Source: Desulfohalobium retbaense DSM 5692 (GTDB taxonomy: Bacteria > Desulfobacterota > Desulfovibrionia > Desulfovibrionales > Desulfohalobiaceae). From it: 64,000 bases of DNA. The DNA is taken from positions 1,364,001 through 1,428,000 of the forward strand of contig NC_013223.1 of assembly GCF_000024325.1 (NCBI RefSeq). The letters are read 5' to 3'. The notes beneath the pieces are model-generated. The model had not been told where the DNA came from. It ran no database searches and saw only the letters and a list, made by a program, of their open reading frames with translations. The translations under genes and the position numbers were made by a program. Positions 9,550 through 17,912 of the stretch are shown here, piece after piece; the stretch's first letter is position 1; each line of letters starts with the position of its first letter.

Positions 9550-9922
9550 GCCGCTTCCTCCTCATCATGGTCATGCTGTGCTTCTGCCCAAGGTGCACCA
9601 GCCTGAACGTTCAGGTTTTGGATTTTTAGGATATATGGAGAGTCAATACTTATCGTATAGGCTTACCTCAGCCTTATACCCTAGCTCTCGAGATTGCAAC
9701 ACGATTTTTCATATTTGATGCACGCCAAAGCTTTTCAGGCGATCAAAAAAAAGAGGCGTTAGAGCTGTGCAGTATGCTGTGTCGATAAATTACCGCCCGA
9801 AAAAGGAGGGTATGGGGGGCCTTCGTTACTTCATTGTTCCCCTTTTGCTCCCCACCTGCGTCTGTGCAAAGTGGGAAAAGGAGGTTTTTTCACCAATCCC
9901 CTGTCCAGAGGGTATGGCTTAA
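9550..9922 (-). other. non-coding stretch between rcpC and the IS element
   Basis: No convincing gene. Read on the minus strand it was the tadV-rcpC spacer before the IS1182-type insertion. A candidate sigma-70-like promoter towards rcpC is TTGCAA, about 15-16 bases, then TATAAG (around 9671-9700), but the -35 is weak. A T-run after GCCTC near 9748-9760 could be a weak terminator. The last four bases (TTAA, 9919-9922) are the left copy of the IS target duplication. Confidence 0.4.
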
Positions 9923-11471
9923 GAGCCTGTTGTAAAACTTGACTAACCCAAAAAGTAGTGAACAGGTATTTAGGGTCCCAAGATCGAGCTTTGACTTTAA
10001 AGGGGCGCTTTTCCCCTATCTTTGGGAACCTACTGACTGGTGGTGGCCCCTGAAAACCGAAGCAGCTTGAGCATATTGCTCACTGCACATTGGAGATCCC
10101 ATTCACCCTGAACTTTTTTGAGGCTACGCAATAAAAAATTCCTGTATCCAAGGCATTCCTTGAGTTGACCGAAAATAGCTTCTATCGTTTGTCCGCGCTT
10201 GGCATAGATGCGCTGGCCTCTTTGGGTCAGTAACTTTCGTTCCATCAACTCCCGCTGGGATAACCCTTTGGGGATCCGCCCTCGAGGTGGGGACTTTTCA
10301 CGGTTTTGTTTTCGCTGCTTCCAGCCTTTGCGGGTAGCCACAATCACCTCTGGGCCATTGCTCTCGATCTTTGAAATATCAATTTTCTCAGCCCAGTAAC
10401 CGGCATCTGCCGAGAAGGTTTCGGTGTTCTGGCCTGTCTCTATCTTGGACAAGTTGCCTTGAGCCGCTTGGAGCATTGGTTCGAGTTGGTGGGCGTCATT
10501 GCAGTCTTGAGTAACCGCGTTGGCGACAATAAACTGATTTTCGTCTGAAACTCCTTGGCAATTATACCCTTGCACCCAGCCGGTCCGTGTTTTCATTATT
10601 CTGCTGTCAGGATCGGTGATATTTGCCTTTTCTTTGTTGCCAGTGGCCGTTTTTTCATCACCGGTGCCAGCTCCAGGACCATTTGAGTCGTCGTCATCTC
10701 GAGACTCTTTCGCCGCAGCCTCTTTTTCAGCTTCCAGTCTGGCCTTGGCAGCCTTGAGTCGCTCCAACCGGGATTTGGGATCAGCAAGCTCAGGGGGCAA
10801 AACATCGTCCCGGTTATCTTCGCCAAGCTGCTTATCCTCACTGGCATCGACTGCCTCAGCTTCGTCCACGATGCGTTCAATGTCTTGCTTAATATGCTCG
10901 AGATTACGATTGGCTTCCAAGGAAGCCGAGCCTTTCACCTTAGTTCCATCAAGAAAAAGACTGCCTATTTTTAACGCACCGGATTCAGCGGCCAAACGGA
11001 TTGTTTCTCGGAAAAGCTGCTTAAAATTTTCTTTATGCTTAGCGCGGAAGCGGCAAATAGCAGAATGATCAGGGATTATATTTCCAGTAAGCCACCGGAA
11101 AGCAATATCTTCTTCGCATAAAGCAGATATTTTCCGAGAAGAGCGTATTCCTTTGCTATATGCATAAATAAGAATACGAATCATCATAGCAGGGTCATAA
11201 GGCGGCTTTCCCTCGTGAGAGTAGCTTTCATAAAAACTTGATAAATCAATATTTTCTACACAAGAATCGATCAACCTGACACTGTGGTTTTTTGATATCC
11301 AGTCATCAATCGAAGGTGGCAACAGGTAGAGTTGATCTCGATGCCCTTTAATGAACCCTCTAGCCATTTTTAGCTCCAATTTGTAATGTAATTTGCATTG
11401 AAATTACATTATTCATTAGCAAATAACTGTATTTAAAGCAAGAATTAATCTATGGGTATTGCGACAGACTC
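9923..11471 (-). mobile_element. IS1182-family insertion sequence in the tad operon
   Basis: A 1,549-bp element with imperfect terminal inverted repeats: GAGCCTGTTGTAAAAC at the left and GAGTCTGTCGCAATAC as the reverse complement of the right end. It is flanked on both sides by TTAA (9919-9922 and 11472-11475), consistent with a 4-bp target duplication. It carries one transposase gene on the minus strand, the same direction as the tad genes. The right end lies only 18 bp from the tadV stop codon, so no tad reading frame is broken, but transcription from tadV into rcpC must now cross about 1.5 kb of IS. Confidence 0.85.
10030..11367 (-). CDS. IS1182-family DDE transposase
   Basis: A 445-residue transposase. 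The N-terminus (RDQLYLLPPSIDDWISKNH, then DPAMMIRILIYAYSKGIRSS) is the hallmark of IS1182 proteins, followed by the catalytic DDE segment with LFLDGTKVKG and FSADAGYWAEK. A charged insert near residues 170-250 is rich in Lys, Glu and Asp. The C-terminal QRIYAKRGQTIEAIFGQLKE holds the third acidic residue. ATG 11367 follows GGAGCTAAAA; the TTG four codons earlier overlaps that site. The frame is intact, so the copy may be active. Confidence 0.92.
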   Translation of the reverse strand: MARGFIKGHRDQLYLLPPSIDDWISKNHSVRLIDSCVENIDLSSFYESYSHEGKPPYDPAMMIRILIYAYSKGIRSSRKISALCEEDIAFRWLTGNIIPDHSAICRFRAKHKENFKQLFRETIRLAAESGALKIGSLFLDGTKVKGSASLEANRNLEHIKQDIERIVDEAEAVDASEDKQLGEDNRDDVLPPELADPKSRLERLKAAKARLEAEKEAAAKESRDDDDSNGPGAGTGDEKTATGNKEKANITDPDSRIMKTRTGWVQGYNCQGVSDENQFIVANAVTQDCNDAHQLEPMLQAAQGNLSKIETGQNTETFSADAGYWAEKIDISKIESNGPEVIVATRKGWKQRKQNREKSPPRGRIPKGLSQRELMERKLLTQRGQRIYAKRGQTIEAIFGQLKECLGYRNFLLRSLKKVQGEWDLQCAVSNMLKLLRFSGATTSQ

Positions 11472-11493
11472 TTAACGGGTCGCAGAATTTTTT

Positions 11494-12063
11494 TCAGGCA
11501 AAAAGTCGGTTCCAAACATCTATGCCCAAATGCTGTAAAAGCACGTGGGTTAGTGTCCCCAAGGCAATGGCAATGCCATAACAGAGCCTGGGGCTTGTAT
11601 TCGTTGATTGGGGGGAGGAATCGGGAATGTATCGACGCACCAAAACCAAGGTCTTCAGGCCTTCCCAGGTTCGTTGCATGAGAGTTCGAGCGTAGCCGCG
11701 ATGTACGAGCAACAAAAGCACGGCATATAGTCCGCCAAAGATGGCAGTGAATAATGCGGAGACGAATACGCCCTTGGCCCCGAGTACAGCGCCTATAGCG
11801 CCCATGAGCTTGGTGTCGCCAGCGCCCATGCCACCAAAAATGTAGGGTGGCAAAAAAAGGGCAGTACCAAGGAGCATACCGGTTACGCCAAAGGCTAAAC
11901 CGTTCAGTCCGGTAAATGCAGTATGGTAAATGAGGGCAAAGAGAGCTAAGGGAAAATTGAGCAGATTGGGGATTTTCTGATATCTCAAATCATAAAGGGC
12001 CGCAAAGATAAGGGCCGGAAATAGCAGGAGTGGAAGAATAAATTCAGGTTGCAAAGTACTCAT
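11494..12063 (-). CDS. tadV: TadV/CpaA prepilin peptidase (A24 family)
   Basis: A 189-residue membrane aspartyl protease that cleaves the leader peptides of Flp, TadE and TadF-like prepilins. The first catalytic Asp lies in FAALYDLRYQKIPN after the first helix. The second lies in the family signature FGGMGAGDTKLMGAIGA. At least five hydrophobic helices are visible. It lacks the N-terminal methylase domain of PilD-type enzymes, as usual for the Tad branch. It follows the two flp genes by 15 bp and was presumably co-transcribed with rcpC before the IS arrived just beyond its stop codon. Confidence 0.93.
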   Translation of the reverse strand: MSTLQPEFILPLLLFPALIFAALYDLRYQKIPNLLNFPLALFALIYHTAFTGLNGLAFGVTGMLLGTALFLPPYIFGGMGAGDTKLMGAIGAVLGAKGVFVSALFTAIFGGLYAVLLLLVHRGYARTLMQRTWEGLKTLVLVRRYIPDSSPQSTNTSPRLCYGIAIALGTLTHVLLQHLGIDVWNRLFA

Positions 12064-12078
12064 TTAGGCATCTTGCAC

Positions 12079-12249
12079 CTAGAGTTTTTCGAATTCGTTC
12101 TTGGCTTCAGAAAACAAATCGTTGGTAGCTAGCCCCAGGGCAGTGACGGCAACTATAATCACAACAGCAATAAGTGAAATCATGATAGCGTATTCGGTCG
12201 CTGTCGCGCCTTGTTCGTCGAAAAAAAAAGTAAATAGTCCGTTCAGCAT
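12079..12249 (-). CDS. flp: Flp-type pilin (second copy)
   Basis: A 56-residue Flp/PilA-type prepilin, too short for many gene callers. Its sequence has a short leader MLNGLFTFFFDEQG, then ATATEYAIMISLIAVVIIVA with the Flp motif G/XXXXEY that positions the cleavage site and Glu5-Tyr6, then a hydrophobic helix and a short C-terminus ending FEKL. It would be cleaved after the Gly by TadV and packed in the pilus. It lies 15 bp upstream of tadV and about 96 bp downstream of the first flp gene, behind a hairpin that may limit its expression. Confidence 0.9.
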   Translation of the reverse strand: MLNGLFTFFFDEQGATATEYAIMISLIAVVIIVAVTALGLATNDLFSEAKNEFEKL

Positions 12250-12281
12250 AATAGTCGATCCCTATAAAAAAATTTGAAATT

Positions 12282-12325
12282 GATGGAGCGCGAAAAAAGT
12301 AAATTTAAAATCTCACGCTCCATCA
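12282..12325 (-). terminator. hairpin between the two flp genes (attenuator/terminator)
   Basis: Read on the minus strand, GATGGAGCG and its complement CGCTCCATC form a 9-bp perfect stem around a 26-base AT-rich loop, followed by a T-rich tract. It lies between the first pilin gene (12346-12516) and the second. It could end most transcripts after the major pilin so that downstream machine genes are made at lower level. Confidence 0.6.
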
Positions 12326-12345
12326 TTATTTTTTAACCTTAACTA

Positions 12346-12516
12346 TTATCCCGCGCTATCAACTTTATTGGCGACTTCATTGAAAATATTATTTAAAGAG
12401 TTGCCCAAGAAAGTAACAGCAGCAATAATAACAATCGCGATCAAAGCAACCATTAAGCCGTACTCTACAGCGGTTGCCCCTTCCTCAGCCCTGAAAAAGT
12501 TCATCAGCTTGTCCAT
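12346..12516 (-). CDS. flp: Flp-type pilin (first, probably major copy)
   Basis: A 56-residue Flp prepilin: leader MDKLMNFFRAEEG, then ATAVEYGLMVALIAIVIIAA, the canonical Flp motif with the conserved Glu-Tyr pair, and a hydrophilic tail ending KVDSAG. A very strong AAAGGAGG ribosome binding site precedes ATG 12516, consistent with high expression of a major structural subunit. It is the first gene of the tad transcript. A hairpin follows it, and a sigma-70-like promoter lies about 165 bp upstream. The two Flp copies share about half of their residues, so they may be a major/minor pair. Confidence 0.92.
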   Translation of the reverse strand: MDKLMNFFRAEEGATAVEYGLMVALIAIVIIAAVTFLGNSLNNIFNEVANKVDSAG

Positions 12517-13087
12517 GCAATCCTCCTTTGCAAGTTACGTAAAGAGTGGTTCCTGGCGAAAGTGTCTCAACTACCTTGTAAATAAGAACTTTCCTACCCA
12601 GGCCAACAACCCAAATGCACATGGTATAAAGCAAAATGTTCGCGAGCAAAAAGCTAGTAGCTGGAAATCTTGTGAGTTTGTCTATTCGATACACAGGGGG
12701 GGGGAGGGGTGTCAAGCACAAAAATAAATATTTCAAAAGGCGCTTTCATTTTCTAGGCTATATCTCTCGAAAAATTAGATTTTCTTTGTATCTGAGGATG
12801 ATTGAGTAAATTGCTGTGTCAAGCAATGAACACCCTTATCAATCCCATCGTTGACCATTTTTTGAAATTATGACGGCTTCGCAGGTATCAGGTATATGAA
12901 AACTTTTTCGTCAATCCCAATAGTTCTACAGTGACAGATTGCGATTCGGGAGCTTAGCTTTCGGGACCGTCAAGCGCGCCGCCTGCTCTGAAGAGTCTGG
13001 GGTAAGCCGATCTGTTTTTGAGATATAAATTCTACTGCAGATACCATTTTGACAATTCGAATTCTGATAGCTTAAGTACAACGTACT
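12517..13087. other. divergent intergenic region between flp and the glycosyltransferase gene
   Basis: About 570 bp with no supportable gene. It holds the candidate flp promoter (12686-12715) and a long flp leader. It must also hold the promoter for the plus-strand glycosyltransferase, for which I see no clear -35/-10 pair. A partial inverted repeat near 12945-13000 (GCGATTCGGGAGCTTAGC region) has no obvious role. Confidence 0.4.
12686..12715 (-). promoter_or_regulatory. candidate sigma-70 promoter of the flp/tad operon with a homopolymer spacer
   Basis: On the minus strand a perfect -35 box TTGACA (12715-12710) is followed by an 18-base spacer and TATCGA (12691-12686). The spacer consists almost entirely of C (four C, T, nine C, then TGTG). 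The start would lie near 12679, leaving about a 160-nt leader before flp. The homopolymer could change length by slippage and alter promoter strength. Confidence 0.5.
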
Positions 13088-14047
13088 ATGTTTCCAAAAT
13101 GCGAACCTCACCAGCCCACTATGTTGTCAATCATCTGCCCATTGCGCGATGAGGAGGATTCGGTTCAGCCCTTTTTTGCCCGCCTTTTGCCGGTGCTTAA
13201 GGACTTGGAGCTGGATTTTGAAATCATTTGCGTCAACGACGGCAGCCAGGACAAAACATTGGAGCGCTTGCAGGCCGCTAGGGAGCTTGAGTCGAGAATC
13301 AGGATTCTTGATCTGTCTCGCAACTTCGGTAAGGAAGCGGCCTTAACCTGCGGACTGGATCATACCCGAGGCCAGGCCGTGATCCCGATCGATGCAGACC
13401 TCCAGGATCCACCGGAATTGATCGTAGACATGGTCCACATGTGGCAGCAGGGTTGTGAAGTGGTCCTGGCTCAGCGAACGGATCGCTCATCGGACAACTG
13501 GCTCAAGCGCAAAACCGCAGAGTGGTTCTATCGGTTACATAACGCCATTTCCCGACCGACCATCATCCCCAATGTGGGCGATTTTCGCCTCATGGATCGC
13601 AAGGTTGTTGAGGCCCTGAAAATGTTGCCTGAGCGGGGGAGATTTATGAAAGGGATTTTTTCCTGGGTCGGATTTCGTCAGGCAATCCTCCCCTATGCTC
13701 GAGATGTGCGAAAAACAGGAAAAAGCAAATTTTCCACTTGGCGGCTATGGAACTTTGCCATGGATGGTATCACCTCATTTTCCACAGTCCCCTTGCGAAT
13801 TTGGACCTATTTAGGGCTGGCCATAGCTTTGGCGTCCTTTGCTTATGGTTCGTTTATTGTCGGGCGGACCCTGATTTTTGGCCGTGATTTTCCGGGATAT
13901 GCCTCCTTGATCACAGTCATTCTGTTTTTCGGTGGCGTGCAACTCATTGGTCTTGGTGTTGTTGGTGAATATATCGGCCGGATCCATACGGAAACCAAGG
14001 CCCGCCCTATTTATGTTGTTCGAGAACGGTTTGAAGATGTGACGTAA
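13088..14047 (+). CDS. GT2 glycosyltransferase, GtrB/DPM1-like polyprenyl-phosphate sugar transferase
   Basis: A 319-residue GT-A enzyme expected to transfer a sugar from a nucleotide donor to a polyprenyl phosphate carrier at the cytoplasmic membrane. The N-terminal GT2 domain shows SIICPLRDEED, FEIICVNDGSQDKT, a DLSRNFGKEAAL motif and the metal-binding DADLQDPPE. RKTGKSKFS near residue 225 is the usual GtrB signature. Two C-terminal membrane helices (about 240-262 and 275-300) end in GEYIGRIHTETKARPIYVV. The start is uncertain: ATG 13121 would remove 11 non-conserved residues, and neither has a clear ribosome binding site. An ISL3 copy is inserted right at the stop codon without changing the protein. 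Confidence 0.9.
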   Translation: MFPKCEPHQPTMLSIICPLRDEEDSVQPFFARLLPVLKDLELDFEIICVNDGSQDKTLERLQAARELESRIRILDLSRNFGKEAALTCGLDHTRGQAVIPIDADLQDPPELIVDMVHMWQQGCEVVLAQRTDRSSDNWLKRKTAEWFYRLHNAISRPTIIPNVGDFRLMDRKVVEALKMLPERGRFMKGIFSWVGFRQAILPYARDVRKTGKSKFSTWRLWNFAMDGITSFSTVPLRIWTYLGLAIALASFAYGSFIVGRTLIFGRDFPGYASLITVILFFGGVQLIGLGVVGEYIGRIHTETKARPIYVVRERFEDVT

Positions 14048-14054
14048 AGCAATT

Positions 14055-15396
14055 GGTTCCTCACACAAATCTGTGCCTGACTTGAGGCCAAAAACTTGAA
14101 AAGCATGAGCCCTCTCGGGTAGTTAGGTAGTTACCACACAAACCTATCACCCAGGAGGAACTCATGCTCGTGTCCCAGTTAACCAAATTGACGCTGGATA
14201 TTCAAGGATTTCGTGTCGGTCGGGTTCAGGGTGATACGAGCGGGATCACCGTAGATATAGCCCCAGACCGGCGTCATCTGCTCTTTTGCAGCCGCTGCGG
14301 TAGCGCTGCCAAGTATCGGGATACCCTTACAAGTCGCTATTTTCGCCATGTCCCTCTTTGGGGGATCCCTGTATGGCTCCGGTACAGCCCCCGCAGAGTT
14401 CGGTGCGGACATTGTGGCGTCAAGGTGGAGTATTTCCCCTGGAGCACAGGCAAACATCGGTTCACAACGGCTTTTGCCCACTTCCTGGCTTCGTGGGCCC
14501 GGTTACTGCCCTGGAAACATGTAGCACAGCTTTTTGGTTGCTCCTGGGGTACCGTGGCCGCTGCTGTTGACCAGATTGTCGAGTATGGTCTGGCCCATCA
14601 AGATCTCTCGAATCTGACGCACATTGGGATTGACGAAATCTCCCGAGAAAAGGGCCAAGTATACCTAACCAATGTCTACGACCTGAATACCTCCAGACTC
14701 GTATGGAGCGGGGAAAAACGGACAAAGGCAACAATTACCAACTTCTTCACCTCGCTTGGCCCTAGCAAGATCGATAAGCTTGAAGGGGTCTGTTGCGACA
14801 TGTGGGAGCCGTATACCCAGGTCATTCAAGACAAGGCCCCGAAAGCGACGATGGTCTTCGACAAATTCCACATTGTCCGGCATCTCAATGAAGCCGTTGA
14901 CCAGGTCCGTAGAGACGAGATCCGGGAGAAGGGCCAAAAGCACAAGGATCTGGTTAAAGACACCCGATATATCTGGCTCAAGAACCCGTGGAACCTGACT
15001 GACAAGCAGGCATCTCGGTTGAATGCACTGGAAAAACTCAATCTCAAAATCAACAGGGCGTATTTACTCAAGGAATCATTTCGCCAGTTCTGGTCGTATG
15101 AGTGCAGGACTTCAGCCAAAGATTTCCTCGACAAGTGGTTCTGGTGGGCGACGCATTCCAGGCTGAAGCCAATGCGAAATTTTGCTTGGATGCTGCGCCG
15201 CAAAGAAGAAAATATTCTCAGTTATTTCGATATGCCCATCAGCAATGGCTCGGTGGAAGGCCTCAACAATAAGGCTAAAGTCATTAGTCACAGAGCATAC
15301 GGGTTCAGGTCGGCCAAGAACTACATCCGGAATCTGTACCATTGCATGGGCGGGCTACCTGAACCCCAAATTATGCACAGATTTGTGTGAGGAACC
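14055..15396 (+). mobile_element. ISL3-family insertion sequence, copy A
   Basis: A 1,342-bp element with perfect 22-bp terminal inverted repeats beginning GGTTCCTCACACAAATCTG. It is flanked by the 8-bp direct repeat AAGCAATT (14047-14054 and 15397-15404), the target duplication size known for ISL3. It carries one transposase on the plus strand. The left duplication begins at the last base of the TAA stop of the upstream glycosyltransferase, so the insertion is directly after that gene. Copy B at 18142-19483 has the same length. Confidence 0.93.
14164..15390 (+). CDS. ISL3-family transposase (copy A)
   Basis: A 408-residue DDE transposase of the ISL3/COG3464 family. The N-terminal zinc-finger region has LFCSRCGSAAKYRDT and RVRCGHCGVKVEYFPW (two CxxC pairs). 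The catalytic core has THIGIDEISREKGQVYLTNV, then CCDMWEPYTQVI and VFDKFHIVRHLNEAVDQVRR. The last acidic residue is in the ISNGSVEGLNNKAKVI motif near residue 360. A good AGGAGGA ribosome binding site precedes the ATG, and the stop codon lies within the right inverted repeat. The frame is intact. It differs from copy B at one visible residue (SRLNALEKL versus SRLSALEKL). Confidence 0.95.
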   Translation: MLVSQLTKLTLDIQGFRVGRVQGDTSGITVDIAPDRRHLLFCSRCGSAAKYRDTLTSRYFRHVPLWGIPVWLRYSPRRVRCGHCGVKVEYFPWSTGKHRFTTAFAHFLASWARLLPWKHVAQLFGCSWGTVAAAVDQIVEYGLAHQDLSNLTHIGIDEISREKGQVYLTNVYDLNTSRLVWSGEKRTKATITNFFTSLGPSKIDKLEGVCCDMWEPYTQVIQDKAPKATMVFDKFHIVRHLNEAVDQVRRDEIREKGQKHKDLVKDTRYIWLKNPWNLTDKQASRLNALEKLNLKINRAYLLKESFRQFWSYECRTSAKDFLDKWFWWATHSRLKPMRNFAWMLRRKEENILSYFDMPISNGSVEGLNNKAKVISHRAYGFRSAKNYIRNLYHCMGGLPEPQIMHRFV

Positions 15397-15622
15397 AAGC
15401 AATTTTGCTGCCAGGGTGTGAAGAGTGTTGTGAAGTCAATTCTAAAACTATAGTATTTTTTTGACACAAAATTCTATGAAATTTTATAGTACAAACCCTA
15501 TTTGATTGTGATAACCCAAAACTGACCAGGTAGCCCGGGGTGTGATCACCGAAATTTGACCACCTCCAGCACCCCCTTCATCTTGGGAAAGCCAACTCAA
15601 TCCAAGATGGAGGAAAGGAGGT

Positions 15623-17122
15623 ATGCTGAAGGTGGAACAATTTGAATTTATCCGTACCAGCTATCGTGTCTATGGTCTGTCCATATCTGAAATCGCCCGG
15701 AAAACCGGGCACTCACGAAACACGATACGCAAGGTCCTACGCAACGAGCACAGCGGCTATGCCGCCAGGAAGCAGCAACCGATGCCGGCATTAGAGGGCT
15801 TTGCGGGGGCCATCGATTCTTGGCTTGAGCAGGACAAGCAAAGGCCCCCAAAGCAGCGGCATACCGCGAGGCGGATCTTTCGCCGGCTGGTCCATGAGCA
15901 CGGTTTCCAAGGCTCAGAGCCGGCAGTACGGCGCTATGTGCGCCAAGCAAAAACTCGAATCGGTCTTGGGGCAAAGGGGGCTTTTGTCCCCGCAGAGCCG
16001 GACGCGGGCCTGGAAGCCGAAGTGGACTGGGGCGATTTCAAAGCCTACATCGCCGGAAAACTGACCCCGCTCAAGCTCTTCTGCATGCGCTCCAAGTATT
16101 CCAGCACAAGCTTTGTGCGGGCCTATCCAGTCGAGCGGCAGCAGGCCCTTATTGATGCCCACATGCAAGCTTTTGCTTTTTTCGGCGGTGTTTTCCCCAC
16201 GTTGATCTATGACAACATGACCGCTGCGGTCCAAAAGATTCTCAGAGGCAAAAAGCGCATTGAACAGGACGGCTTTGCCAAATTCAGAGCCCACTATACC
16301 TTTGATGCTGTCTTTTGTAATCCTAGGGCAGCGCATGAAAAAGGCGGTGTTGAAGGCCTCGTGGGCTACGCCCGACGTAATTTTCTCACCCCGGTGCCTG
16401 ATGTTGATTCTCTCCAAGAACTCAATGAGTCACTGTTGAGCCAGTGTCTCCTCTATAAAGAGCAGCATATCGTCTCCGGGCAGGAATATACCGTTGGTCA
16501 GCGTTTTGAGCATGAAAAGCACCGGCTCCTGGATCTGCCTGCTCAGCCCTACAGCAACACCATTTCACAGTCGGGCAAAGTAAACCATTATGGCACAGTC
16601 ATATCGGACAAAAACCACTACTCCGTGCCCTCCCGGTATGCGGGGCTGAAAGTCCACCTGAGCCTCGGCGCGCAAAAGGTCGAGGTATTTTACGATGGAC
16701 GCCGCATTGCCTGCCATGACCGCGTTTACGGGAACAACAAGTGGGTGCTTGACCCTGATCACTACCTGGATCTGTTGCAAACGCGTCCCAGCGCCTTTAG
16801 CTCGGCCAAGCCCATCAAGCAGTGGCGTGCTGAGTGGCCGGCAAGCTTTGAACGGCTCCTCCAGCGCTTACGGCAAGCACAGGGGATAGGCAAAGGCACC
16901 AAGGACTTTATCAGTGTGCTCAAGCTCTACCGCGAGCATGCATCCGAGGACGTCGAGCGGGCTGTCCAGCGCGCTCTGGAGGCGGGCGTTAGCAGCGGCG
17001 AAGCCGTGAGGCACCTTCTCCGGCCACAAATCCCTGAGCCTGTTAGCGGCCCCGTTCCAGGGTGGAGCAGCTTTGTCCCTGCGGATATCTCAGTGTATGG
17101 CGAGCTCGGAGGTGTATCATGA
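15623..17122 (+). CDS. istA: IstA, IS21-family transposase
   Basis: A 499-residue IstA. The N-terminal helix-turn-helix (YGLSISEIARKTGHSRNTIRKVL) is followed by the DDE integrase core: EVDWGDFKAYIAGK (first Asp), then TLIYDNMTAAVQK (second Asp) and NPRAAHEKGGVEGLVGYARR (Glu). A C-terminal Mu-transposase-type beta domain binds DNA (NHYSVPSRYAGLKV). GGAGGT precedes the ATG. The stop overlaps the istB start (ATGA), the standard coupling in IS21 elements. The gene appears intact. Confidence 0.96.
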   Translation: MLKVEQFEFIRTSYRVYGLSISEIARKTGHSRNTIRKVLRNEHSGYAARKQQPMPALEGFAGAIDSWLEQDKQRPPKQRHTARRIFRRLVHEHGFQGSEPAVRRYVRQAKTRIGLGAKGAFVPAEPDAGLEAEVDWGDFKAYIAGKLTPLKLFCMRSKYSSTSFVRAYPVERQQALIDAHMQAFAFFGGVFPTLIYDNMTAAVQKILRGKKRIEQDGFAKFRAHYTFDAVFCNPRAAHEKGGVEGLVGYARRNFLTPVPDVDSLQELNESLLSQCLLYKEQHIVSGQEYTVGQRFEHEKHRLLDLPAQPYSNTISQSGKVNHYGTVISDKNHYSVPSRYAGLKVHLSLGAQKVEVFYDGRRIACHDRVYGNNKWVLDPDHYLDLLQTRPSAFSSAKPIKQWRAEWPASFERLLQRLRQAQGIGKGTKDFISVLKLYREHASEDVERAVQRALEAGVSSGEAVRHLLRPQIPEPVSGPVPGWSSFVPADISVYGELGGVS

Positions 17123-17877
17123 ACCCCGCGGTCAGCGTCACCCTCAAGGAGAACCTCCAGAGCCTGAACCTCTCCCAGATGGCCAAGGAATTGGAGTCCT
17201 TTCTGCGGCAGGCTCGCGAATCGGGCATGGACTATGCCGAGCTGCTTTTGCAGATGACTGACCATGAAATGCGGATTCGGGCTGACAACCGGCTCAAGCG
17301 CCGCCTCAAAGAAGCCAAGTTCCCTTTGATCAAGACCATAGAGGGGTTTGACTTTGAGATCACTGCCGACCTGGACAGGCGGCTGATCCGGGAGCTTTGC
17401 AGCGGCGAATATGTCAAAGAGCACAAAAACGTAATCTTCCTGGGCAAAAGCGGTACAGGCAAAACCCATCTGGCCACAGCCCTTGGTGTGGAGGCCTGTC
17501 GCCAGGGAGTCCGCACTCGATTTGTCACAGCCTGCGGCCTGGTCAACGAACTCATCGAGGCCCGGCAGGAAAAGGATCTGCAGCGCATCCTCAAGCGCTA
17601 TGGTCGCTATGGGCTGCTCATCCTCGATGAGCTGGGGTACATACCCTTTTCCCAGGAAGGGGCGGAACTGCTGTTTCAGGTGCTTGCTGAGCGCCATGAA
17701 CGCGGTTCTGTGATCATCACCAGCAATCTCGGCTTTGGGGACTGGACCCAGGTTTTTGGCGACGCCAACCTGACAGCAGCCCTTCTTGACCGGCTCACCC
17801 ACAAGGCCCACATCATTGAGTGTTCTTGGCAGAGCTACCGGCTACAGGAGGCGCTGCAAGGCCAGGCAAACAACTAA
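17119..17877 (+). CDS. istB: IstB, IS21-family helper ATPase
   Basis: A 252-residue AAA+ ATPase related to DnaC. It binds target DNA and activates IstA. The Walker A sequence GKSGTGKTHLATALG is near residue 105, Walker B is LLILDELGYIPFS, and a sensor segment VIITSNLGFGDW follows. ATG 17119 overlaps the istA stop by four bases and has GGAGGTG upstream; the open frame starts 19 codons earlier inside istA. Intact, so together with IstA it should form a functional transposition unit. Confidence 0.96.
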   Translation: MNPAVSVTLKENLQSLNLSQMAKELESFLRQARESGMDYAELLLQMTDHEMRIRADNRLKRRLKEAKFPLIKTIEGFDFEITADLDRRLIRELCSGEYVKEHKNVIFLGKSGTGKTHLATALGVEACRQGVRTRFVTACGLVNELIEARQEKDLQRILKRYGRYGLLILDELGYIPFSQEGAELLFQVLAERHERGSVIITSNLGFGDWTQVFGDANLTAALLDRLTHKAHIIECSWQSYRLQEALQGQANN

Positions 17878-17888
17878 GACCGGCCGCT

Positions 17889-17912
17889 TCCCCACCCCCG
17901 GGGGTGGGGAAG
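17889..17912 (+). terminator. GC-rich palindrome after istB
   Basis: TTCCCCACCCCCGGGGGTGG... forms a perfect 24-bp palindrome 11 bp after the istB stop codon. It lacks a downstream T-run, so it is a weak terminator candidate or an mRNA-stabilising hairpin that also shields the element from outside transcription. Confidence 0.45.
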
